From positions 124,001 to 188,000 of the forward strand of contig JANSXC010000006.1 in NCBI GenBank assembly GCA_024743115.1: a stretch of DNA of 64,000 bases, given 5' to 3'. The notes below the pieces were generated by a model. The model saw only the letters and a list, made by a program, of their open reading frames with translations. It was not told the DNA's origin and searched no databases. Source of the DNA: a bacterium (GTDB lineage Bacteria > Planctomycetota > UBA1135 > UBA2386). A program made the translations under genes and the position numbers. Shown piece after piece: positions 18,259-25,021 of the stretch. How positions within the stretch are numbered: position 1 is the first letter of the stretch; every line of letters starts with the position of its first letter.

Positions 18259-19371
18259 TCAGCGCAACTGATTCGCGAGCACTTCCGCGATCACGGCGTG
18301 ACCGCGCGGGGTCCAGTGGTCGTCACCATCGAAGTAGAGCGGCGCGGGGTCCGCCTTCATGGCCGTGACGAACGCGGCTGTCGGATCGATGGGGACGATG
18401 CCTGCGGCTTCGGCGACTTCGCGGAACGCGTCGAAGTAGACGCTTGGATGGCCTTCGGCACGCCCGGCCACATCGCGCGAATCACAGATCCAGACCACCG
18501 TCAGTTCGGCGCGTAGTTCGGCGACGAGTTCGCGGAACCGGCGCAGGAAGTGCGTCGTGACCTTGCGCTCGGCGGGACCCGGTCCGGCGCCGCGGGTCTC
18601 GCCTGCCGCGCGTTGCTCGACCGCGCGCTTCTTCGCCTTGCGAAGATCCCAAACGTGCGCCGCGAAGTTCGCGAGATACGACACCTCCTTGAGCCAGCGG
18701 CCGAACGACGGGCCGAAGTCGCTCTCGGGCGTGACCTCCACGACGCGGTCGCCCTCGACACGGCCGTGCAGCCGGGTCTCGTGCGTGTTGTCGAAGAAGT
18801 CGTTGTAGAAGAACATCAGCACGATCCGGTCGCCGGGGCGTACGGACTCACGAACCTCGGTCTCGAGCAGCTTCGTCTGCAGCGCCGTACCGCTCGCGTT
18901 GATGCCGTAGTTCTTGACGGCCTGGCGCGCGAGTCGGCGCCGCAGGTGGTCGGTGAACACCTCGCCGGTCTCGACGCCCCAGCCCCAGGTGAACGAGTCG
19001 CCGAAGACGTGCACCGTGCGATCGACTTCCTTCGGGTCGCGCGTGGACTCCGGCATGCGGAACCCGTGCTCGTCGTGCCGCACCGTGACGTCGAACTGTT
19101 CGCGTCGGAAGCGCCCCTCGATGTTCTCGCGACCGCGATAGACCAGCACGGGGTCGGCGCGGTGGAATGAACGCAGCGGGTTGACGCTCGCGGGTGAGTA
19201 GCCGAGGCCGCGCAGCAGACCCTCCGCGAGCAGCAGGCCGATCACGAGGCCGATCGCGAGCCCCAGCAGTCGGCGTCGCAGACGCCGCCGGCGCGGGGGC
19301 GGGGGCTTCGTAGTTTTGCCCGTGGGCTGGCGTTCGTCCGGGGCTGACTCGGTCTGGGCGGCGGCGGTCAC
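18259..19371 (-). CDS. Membrane-anchored SGNH/GDSL hydrolase
   Basis: 370 residues from GTG at 19371. A cytoplasmic Pro/Arg-rich tail (PPPPRRRRLRRR) precedes one membrane helix at about 34-54. The outer domain has the SGNH blocks: nucleophile S126 in HVFGDSFTWGWGV, NYGINASGTAL, an Asn in MFFYNDFFDN, and a C-terminal DDHWTPRGHAVIAE supplying Asp and His. These hydrolases remove or transfer acyl groups from envelope sugars and lipids. A role in O-acetylation of an envelope polymer is plausible beside the DUF418 membrane protein, but that link is only proximity. Confidence 0.85.
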   Translation of the reverse strand: MTAAAQTESAPDERQPTGKTTKPPPPRRRRLRRRLLGLAIGLVIGLLLAEGLLRGLGYSPASVNPLRSFHRADPVLVYRGRENIEGRFRREQFDVTVRHDEHGFRMPESTRDPKEVDRTVHVFGDSFTWGWGVETGEVFTDHLRRRLARQAVKNYGINASGTALQTKLLETEVRESVRPGDRIVLMFFYNDFFDNTHETRLHGRVEGDRVVEVTPESDFGPSFGRWLKEVSYLANFAAHVWDLRKAKKRAVEQRAAGETRGAGPGPAERKVTTHFLRRFRELVAELRAELTVVWICDSRDVAGRAEGHPSVYFDAFREVAEAAGIVPIDPTAAFVTAMKADPAPLYFDGDDHWTPRGHAVIAEVLANQLR

Positions 19372-19379
19372 GGCGGCGC

Positions 19380-19385
19380 AGCTTA
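19380..19385 (-). promoter_or_regulatory. TAAGCT -10-like hexamer of the SGNH hydrolase gene
   Basis: On the minus strand TAAGCT ends 8 bases before the GTG at 19371, with no Shine-Dalgarno sequence; a leaderless-type promoter. Confidence 0.4.
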
Positions 19386-19442
19386 CGGTGGGCGGTGCGT
19401 GATTTCCCTGGCGGCGCTGCGCGGTGCCATCCGTACATGAGA

Positions 19443-19480
19443 ACGCCCGGGTCGGCGGCGATTGCCACCGACCCGGGCGT
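19443..19480 (-). terminator. Strong 13-bp hairpin after the pre-peptidase-repeat gene
   Basis: ACGCCCGGGTCGG pairs perfectly with CCGACCCGGGCGT around a 12-base loop that can pair further (GGC/GCC). It lies 64 bases beyond the stop of the gene at 19544, the best terminator in the window by stem length. Confidence 0.7.
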
Positions 19481-19543
19481 CGGAGAGCGACCGACCGGCA
19501 GCCGGTCGCCCATTCTGCCAGTTCGATCAGACTGGCGGTTCGA

Positions 19544-21511
19544 TCAGTCGATCGTGATCAGCCAGGTGTCGGTGAACGCCGTGTCGACGCCGCTGACGTT
19601 GCAGGCCGCCGGGCTGCCGAGCAGGTCAGCACCCTGGACGTAGACCGGCAGGCCGACGAACGCGACGTTGCACGGGACGGTCAGCGACATCGTCGACTGG
19701 AAGTTCCAGCCAGCGAAGCCGAGGACCTCACACGGGCAGGTCGGGGCGAGGAGCGGCGATGGGCCAACCAGGTCCATCTTCATGAACGCGAGGCCGGTCG
19801 CGCCGTTCATCGTCGCGGTGACCGTGCTGCCGATCGCCGGCGTGCCGGTGACGTCGAGCTCGAGGCCCGCGACGGTGCAGAGGCTGGCGACCGAGTTGAC
19901 GATCGAGCCGCCGCCGTTGCCCGGCAGGGCTTCGACCGTGAACTCACCCGTGGCGCCGTTGTAGCCGCCGACGCGCACGTAGTAGGTGACGCCGTCGGTC
20001 AGCGTTGCCGTGATCGACGACTGCAGGCCGCAATCATCGTCGTTGCAGCCGAGCGAGTTCAGCGCGCCACAGGCGCCGTCGAAGAGCTCGATGCGCGTGT
20101 CGAAGGCCGAGCCGCAGGTGCGGAACGTGTGCGGGGCGTCGCAGGCCGCCGTGAAGCTGAACCACAGGTCGCCGCTCGGGCCGAAGCCGCAACCCCAGCT
20201 CTCGGGCGAGTCGGTGGCGCAGGTGTTGTTGTACGGACCGTTCACGCCGAGGGCGATGACTTCGGCCGTCGCGCACTCGTCGGGCAGCGTGGTCGGCGTC
20301 AGCGTGACGTTGACGTCGAGGAGGCCCGTGGCGGTGCTGAAGCCGCCGACGCGGATGAGGAACGTCTCGCCGAGTAGCACGCCCGGAAGGATGACTTCCG
20401 ACTGGCGGTTGGCCGAGCCGTTGATGTCGTCGTTGCAGCCGAGCACGTTGCCGCCGCAGGCGTCCCAGACTTCGAGGACGGTGTCGAACGTCGAGTTGTT
20501 CGTGTCGATCGTCAGGTCACCGCAATCGGTCGCGGTGTAGGTGTACCAGACGTCGCCGCCGGTGACGAAGCCGCAGCTCCAGCTGGGCGACGAGACCGTC
20601 GAGCCGGTGCTGTCGAGGCCGGTGTTGACGCCGTCGACGACGACCGCCGCGCAGGGGCACTCGTCGTTGAAGGCCGTCGGGGCCGCCATGTTGAGGACGG
20701 TGATGTTGAACAGGCCCTGGTTGACCGTGGTGCCGAAATCACCGACGCGGAAGTAGTAGTCGACGCCAGCCGTGACCGGGATCGTGACCTCCGAGTAAGT
20801 GCCGGGGCCACCGTCGTCGTCACAAGCGAGGACGGTGCCGCCGCACATGTCCCAGGCTTCCATGACGGTGTCGGTGATCGAGCCGGGGCCGGCCGTGTCG
20901 GTCGTGACCGTCAGCATGCCGTCACAGCTGGCCGTGTGAACGAACCAGATGTCACTGTTGGACGTGCTGCACGAGAAGACTGGCAGCGAGTCCGTGGCGC
21001 CGGTGTTGTCCATCGGGCCGTTGACGCCATCGACGATCGTGATCGCACCGGCGCACTCGTCCGGCGTCACGAACGCGACGTTGACGTTGTGGTCGCCGAC
21101 CGAAGTGCTGAAGCCGCCGACGCGCGCGTAGACCGTGGTGCCACCGCTGACGATGACCGTGACCAGGGAGTCGCGCACGGGCGGGTTGAAGTCGTCGTTG
21201 CAGTCGAGGACGGTTCCACCACAGCTGTCCCAGACTTCGAGGACCGTGTCGATGGTGGAGCCGAACGTATCGATCGTCAGCTCACCCGCCGGGCCGGCAG
21301 GAGTCGTGAACTCGTACCAGACGTCGCCGCCGGTGACCAGGCCACAGCTCCAGGCCGGCGTCGACACGGTCGAGCCCGTGCTGTCGAACGGGCCGTTTGC
21401 GCCGAGGGCGAGAACGGTGGCGCTGGTGCATTCATCCTGCGCGAGAGCCGAAACGGAAGTGAGGGTCGCCGCCGTGGCAAGAGCCACGCCGCGAGACAGA
21501 TTGCTGAACAT
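19544..21511 (-). CDS. Exported protein with four pre-peptidase-like (PPC) domains and C-terminal module
   Basis: 655 residues from ATG at 21511, preceded by AAGGAA, with signal peptide NLSRGVALATAATLTSVSALAQ. Four repeats of about 125 residues begin with DECTSATVLALGANGPFDST, DECAGAITIVDGVNGPMDNT, DECPCAAVVVDGVNTGLDST and DECATAEVIALGVNGPYNNT. Each continues with a W-C-G, a GDVWYEFT strand, FDTVLEVWDACGG, CNDD and a TYYVRVGGF strand. This is the pre-peptidase C-terminal jelly-roll pattern with an extra conserved Cys set that likely forms disulfides outside the cell. The last about 110 residues match the shared C-terminal module (VPCNVAFVGLPVYVQGADL). It has no catalytic domain and probably binds or displays something at the surface. 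Confidence 0.85.
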   Translation of the reverse strand: MFSNLSRGVALATAATLTSVSALAQDECTSATVLALGANGPFDSTGSTVSTPAWSCGLVTGGDVWYEFTTPAGPAGELTIDTFGSTIDTVLEVWDSCGGTVLDCNDDFNPPVRDSLVTVIVSGGTTVYARVGGFSTSVGDHNVNVAFVTPDECAGAITIVDGVNGPMDNTGATDSLPVFSCSTSNSDIWFVHTASCDGMLTVTTDTAGPGSITDTVMEAWDMCGGTVLACDDDGGPGTYSEVTIPVTAGVDYYFRVGDFGTTVNQGLFNITVLNMAAPTAFNDECPCAAVVVDGVNTGLDSTGSTVSSPSWSCGFVTGGDVWYTYTATDCGDLTIDTNNSTFDTVLEVWDACGGNVLGCNDDINGSANRQSEVILPGVLLGETFLIRVGGFSTATGLLDVNVTLTPTTLPDECATAEVIALGVNGPYNNTCATDSPESWGCGFGPSGDLWFSFTAACDAPHTFRTCGSAFDTRIELFDGACGALNSLGCNDDDCGLQSSITATLTDGVTYYVRVGGYNGATGEFTVEALPGNGGGSIVNSVASLCTVAGLELDVTGTPAIGSTVTATMNGATGLAFMKMDLVGPSPLLAPTCPCEVLGFAGWNFQSTMSLTVPCNVAFVGLPVYVQGADLLGSPAACNVSGVDTAFTDTWLITID

Positions 21512-21734
21512 AGGATTCCTTCGCGAACGAGAGGTGGTGTGGGCCTCCCCACCTGGCAAGACATCAAGCGGCGGTGAAGGCTTGGGGCGAAGCAGGATAC
21601 TGGCGAACCGGCTGGCTTGCACCCGGGTGAAACGGGTTAGTTCTATCCGAGGTCAGTGAAAACACTGAGCTTACGTCCCGACGCAACGCCGCCGGCGGCA
21701 TGGGCTTTCAGGGGCGTGTCGCGGGTGCCCGGGA

Positions 21735-21740
21735 TAGGAT
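21735..21740 (+). promoter_or_regulatory. TAGGAT -10-like hexamer
   Basis: TAGGAT ends 7 bases before the ATG at 21748; no Shine-Dalgarno sequence. It also supports that start over the longer frame. The rest of 21512-21734 is the divergent promoter region and shows no gene. Confidence 0.45.
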
Positions 21741-21747
21741 CGAAGTG

Positions 21748-22674
21748 ATGCGGTGCCTTACGATTCCGGTCGCGATCGTCACGATGCTCGCGGCTCTGCC
21801 CGCGCAGGGTGAGAAGTCCGGCGGTGGCTCTGCCGGCAATGGCTCGCCCGGTCGGGCCGTCAAGGTCGATGGTCCCGGGCCATTCGATCCCAAGGCCGCA
21901 GCCCGAAAGGGGATCAAGCCGCGCAAGGCAGCGCCGCGGCGCGGGGTGCGTCGCAACTCGGATGCGGAGCGCGGCAAGCTGCCGGGAGCCCGTAAGGGTC
22001 TCGTCCGGTTCGACGTCTCCTGTGAGCCGGCCGCGCTGGCGCCGGGGGCCGACGGCCAGATGACCGTCGTGATGTCGTTTGCCGGCGATGCGATCATGCT
22101 TGATCCGCCGCCCGTGAAGTTCGAGTTCGAGTCTCGGCAGGGGGCGCTCGTCGTGCTGGCCGAGCCGAAGTTCCGGCCGGCGCAGGTGGGCGGGCACGCG
22201 CCCGCGCTCAAGGGGCTGCCGGCGTACGACGACTACGCGATCTTCGACGTGCCCTTTCGGGTCGATGCCGACGCGAAGACCGGTGTCCATCCGCTCGCCG
22301 TGACGCTGAAGTACGGTTTGTTCAACGGCCAGAAGGGCGGCGAGATCGGCAACTTCACGGATGTGCTAGGGTCCAAGATCGCGGTCAATCCGGCGCTCGC
22401 CGCGCAGCTCGCGGGTGGTTCCAAGCGCGCGGCGACACTGCCTGCGAACTCGGAAGTGCCGGGGCCGAGCGAATCCGGCGAGTCCGACGGGGCGCCGGCC
22501 GAGGCGCTCGGCGGCCAGGGGGCTGCCGCGATGCCGGTCGCGGGCGCGGGGGGTGTGGGCGAGGATGCCGAGCCGACCCCGGAACCGGAGCAGTCGAACC
22601 TGCTGCTGATTGGTGGCGGCGGCCTGCTCGTCGCGATCGTGCTGCTGCTCGGCCTGCGGCGTCGCGGTCAGTAA
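21748..22674 (+). CDS. Exported protein with DsbD-N-like domain and C-terminal membrane anchor
   Basis: 308 residues with signal peptide MRCLTIPVAIVTMLAALPAQ. A basic linker (KGIKPRKAAPRRGVRR) is followed at about 85-220 by a beta-rich domain: VRFDVSCEPAALAPGADGQM, FEFESRQGALVVLAEPKFRP, then YDDYAIFDVPFRVDADAKTG and LAVTLKYGLFN. This order resembles the N-terminal domain of DsbD-type thiol:disulfide interchange proteins, though only one Cys is present, so electron transfer by a Cys pair is unlikely. An acidic Pro-rich linker leads to a C-terminal membrane helix at about 283-305 with RRR after it, anchoring the protein in the inner membrane. Family assignment is tentative. It converges with the DUF1573 gene. 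Confidence 0.6.
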   Translation: MRCLTIPVAIVTMLAALPAQGEKSGGGSAGNGSPGRAVKVDGPGPFDPKAAARKGIKPRKAAPRRGVRRNSDAERGKLPGARKGLVRFDVSCEPAALAPGADGQMTVVMSFAGDAIMLDPPPVKFEFESRQGALVVLAEPKFRPAQVGGHAPALKGLPAYDDYAIFDVPFRVDADAKTGVHPLAVTLKYGLFNGQKGGEIGNFTDVLGSKIAVNPALAAQLAGGSKRAATLPANSEVPGPSESGESDGAPAEALGGQGAAAMPVAGAGGVGEDAEPTPEPEQSNLLLIGGGGLLVAIVLLLGLRRRGQ

Positions 22675-22713
22675 CGCCGGGCTTCGGCCGGATTCGTCGG
22701 TCGGCCCCGTTCG

Positions 22714-23985
22714 TCAGCGCGCGAAGCCGTTGAACGGCACTCGTTTGACCTTCACCTGCGGGTGCGACAGCTCGATCTCCAGCTCACCCTTGAGCAACCC
22801 GCGGCTGATTCCGGGCGGGATGACGACTTCGAGGATCACGTCTTTACCCGACTTCTCGATGCGGGTTTCGACCTTCTTGCCGCCACCGATCGCGCCCGTC
22901 AGGCGGACGTTGGCTGCGGTCAGATCGGCGCCGTCGTTGGCGTGGAACACGACGCGTGCGGTCTTGCCCTTCTTGGGGTCGACCCGCCCGAGCCCGAGGA
23001 AGCCGGGCCTGGCTTCGACGATCTGCGCGACGCGGGCGTCGACCCGCACCGTGAACGAACTTTCCTTGGGCAGGTTGGTGCCGAACTTGAGCGTGCCGCC
23101 GGAGCCGCGACCGCTCTTGATCGGGCCGTAGGTGCCGAGCACCTTCCACGCCACGCGGTTGCCCTGGGCGACGCGTTCGAGCTCGACTTTCATGCCGGCC
23201 GGCAGATCGGTCGGCGCGTGGATCTGGAAGTTGCGGGAGTCGCCGAGTGAGCGCACGAGGAACGAGAACTTGCGGGCCTCGTTCGGCTCGACCAGTCCGA
23301 GCTGGATCGACTTCGGCTCGACGAGCAGCAGGCTCTTCTGTTGCACCTCGAGCTGCAATCGGATCTGCGGTTCGTATTCGTCACTCGAATGCAGGTCGGC
23401 GCGCAGGAGCTTCTTGCCGGGCTTGCCCTTGAGGTCGGCGTGAATCTCGACGACGCCCGACTGTCCGGGCGCGACGGCCACCTTGCGTGCGGGCCGGCGC
23501 TCGACCTCGCCTTCGCCGGTGGCCACGAGCTCGACGAGTTCGCGCGGCTTGGCACGCCACCAGAAGCGTCGGTCACCAACGACGATCTCGATGTGTGAGC
23601 AGGCACAGCTCGCTGCGAGATAGTGCCAATGCAGTTCTTCCTGGCGTGGGTTGGTGAACGGGAACTCGGCCATCACCTGGTCGCCCGCTTCCTCGGCCGC
23701 CAGCGTCTTGATCGTCTCCGGGAACCATTCGCTGACGGTGGGCGGGGCCTTGTAACGCGGTCGCGCCGGTGGAGTCGCCTTGCCGCTCTGGTTGGTGCCC
23801 TTACCCTGGGTCGCCTTGGCGCGGTCTGCTCGCGCCTTTGCTGCCTTGGCCGCGGCGGCCTTGGCGCGTGCGATCTTCTCCTGCGCGGCCTTCTGGCTTG
23901 CTGACGGGATGGTCTTGCCGGCCTGGGCCGCCAGCGTCGGGGTCAGGGCCAAAGCCAGGAGCAGGGTCGAAAGGCGGATCGGCAT
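22714..23985 (-). CDS. Exported DUF1573-type (ASH-like) protein
   Basis: 423 residues from ATG at 23985. The ATG at 23997 is less likely because it falls inside a TATCAT hexamer that looks like the -10 element. Signal peptide MPIRLSTLLLALALTPTLAAQ, then a Lys/Ala/Arg-rich stretch at about 25-65 (EKIARAKAAAAKAAKARADR) that could be a coiled coil or nucleic-acid or wall contact. The first beta-sandwich (FPFTNPRQEELHWHYLAASC, then ACSHIEI) is the DUF1573 pattern with its conserved Cys cluster. It is followed by a second sandwich with VEPKSIQLGLVEPNEARKFS and a third with RVDPKKGKTARVVFHAND. Such proteins are common in planctomycete envelopes; function unknown. Confidence 0.75.
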   Translation of the reverse strand: MPIRLSTLLLALALTPTLAAQAGKTIPSASQKAAQEKIARAKAAAAKAAKARADRAKATQGKGTNQSGKATPPARPRYKAPPTVSEWFPETIKTLAAEEAGDQVMAEFPFTNPRQEELHWHYLAASCACSHIEIVVGDRRFWWRAKPRELVELVATGEGEVERRPARKVAVAPGQSGVVEIHADLKGKPGKKLLRADLHSSDEYEPQIRLQLEVQQKSLLLVEPKSIQLGLVEPNEARKFSFLVRSLGDSRNFQIHAPTDLPAGMKVELERVAQGNRVAWKVLGTYGPIKSGRGSGGTLKFGTNLPKESSFTVRVDARVAQIVEARPGFLGLGRVDPKKGKTARVVFHANDGADLTAANVRLTGAIGGGKKVETRIEKSGKDVILEVVIPPGISRGLLKGELEIELSHPQVKVKRVPFNGFAR

Positions 23986-23995
23986 GGGGCGAAGC

Positions 23996-24001
23996 ATGAT
24001 A
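23996..24001 (-). promoter_or_regulatory. TATCAT -10-like hexamer of the DUF1573 gene
   Basis: Minus-strand TATCAT ends 10 bases before the ATG at 23985 and overlaps the alternative ATG at 23997, favouring the downstream start and a leaderless or very short leader. Confidence 0.45.
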
Positions 24002-24147
24002 GCAGCGGGAATTGGACGGCGCCGGCTCTCCATGCTGCCGAATCGCCTACGAACGTCGCCGCGGGCGGTTGCCCGGGCTCATCTCGCGACAATCCGCGGG
24101 CCTTCGCCCTTGCGGCCGAGCGTTCGACGATTTCGCGTACCCTGGTC

Positions 24148-24178
24148 TTGCACCTCACGTCGCGTGAGGCCGGAACAT
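24148..24178 (+). promoter_or_regulatory. TipA-like MerR operator in a 19-bp-spaced promoter
   Basis: CCTCACGTCGCGTGAGG (24153-24169) is a 7-bp perfect inverted repeat around TCG. It lies between TTGCAC (24148-24153) and GAACAT (24173-24178), spaced 19 bp. MerR-family promoters have a 19-20 bp spacer holding such a palindrome, and the arms resemble the TipA operator as I recall it. The regulator gene starts 9 bases after the hexamer, so it should control itself. Confidence 0.65.
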
Positions 24179-24187
24179 CGCGCCTTC

Positions 24188-24910
24188 ATGACCGAAGAAC
24201 TGCTCAAAGTCGGAGACGTCGCGACGCGCACCGGTCTGTCCGTGCGCGCGCTGCATCACTATGACGAGATCGGGTTGCTGAGTCCGGGGCGCCGCACACG
24301 GGCGGGGCATCGGCTCTACGCCGGCGGCGACGTGGCGCGACTGCTGCGCATCCGTTCGCTGCAGCAACTCGGCCTGCCGCTCGACGAGATCGGGCGGTGC
24401 CTCGACGATCCGGAGTTCGCGCCGCTCGCGGTGCTCGACCGGCACATCGCGGCACTGCGCGAACGCGCGGCGGAGGCCGAACGGTTGCGGTCCCGGCTCG
24501 AGGCGCTGCGTGAGCGCCTGAGTGGCGACGGTGAGGTTCCCGTCGGGCAGTTCCTCGATGCAATCGAGGAGATGACGATGTTCGAGAAGTACTACAGCAA
24601 GGAGCAGCTCGCGCAGCTGCAGGCCCGCGCCGAGGCACTCGGCGAAGACACGATCCGCGCCGCCGAGGCCGAGTGGCCGCGGCTGATCGCCGCGATGCGC
24701 GACAAGATGGCTGCGGGTGCGCCGCCGGATGATCCCGAAGTGATGGCGCTCGCACGCCGCTGGGACGAACTCATCGAGCAGTTCACCGGCGGCGACGACG
24801 GCATCCGCGAGTCGCTCGCGAACCTGTATCGCGGCGAGCCGCAGGTGGCGGAGGAGCGTGGGCTCGATGGCGGGCTCGGCGATTACGTGCGGCGGGTCAG
24901 GCGGGAGTGA
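24188..24910 (+). CDS. MerR-family regulator with TipAS-type ligand domain
   Basis: 240 residues from ATG at 24188. The N-terminal winged helix (LKVGDVATRTGLSVRALHHY, DEIGLLSPGRRTRAGHRLY) and the long coiled-coil helix (RHIAALRERAAEAERLRSRLEALRERL) are standard MerR dimer parts. The C-terminal about 110 residues (MFEKYYSKEQLAQLQARAEA, AAEAEWPRLIAAMRDKMAAG, RWDELIEQFTGGDDGIRESL) match the TipAS helical domain, which binds hydrophobic or peptide antibiotics in known members. The operator just upstream indicates autoregulation. No efflux pump lies beside it, so further targets must be elsewhere. From 24911 to 25021 I see no gene. Confidence 0.92.
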   Translation: MTEELLKVGDVATRTGLSVRALHHYDEIGLLSPGRRTRAGHRLYAGGDVARLLRIRSLQQLGLPLDEIGRCLDDPEFAPLAVLDRHIAALRERAAEAERLRSRLEALRERLSGDGEVPVGQFLDAIEEMTMFEKYYSKEQLAQLQARAEALGEDTIRAAEAEWPRLIAAMRDKMAAGAPPDDPEVMALARRWDELIEQFTGGDDGIRESLANLYRGEPQVAEERGLDGGLGDYVRRVRRE

Positions 24911-25021
24911 GCCGGTGAGGAGGAGGTCGTGACGCCGAGATCCGCGGCGGGCGATGCCCGGTCGAAGAATTCGGGATCCCGCCGAACCCCGAGTCGGGCG
25001 GGCGGCATTTGGGCTCACGAG

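Noticed and set aside
24929..25021. Longer N-terminus for the second sigma fusion
   Set aside because: The added residues are Arg/Ser/Gly-rich and precede the normal first sigma-2 helix; ATG at 25022 matches the length of the other copy.
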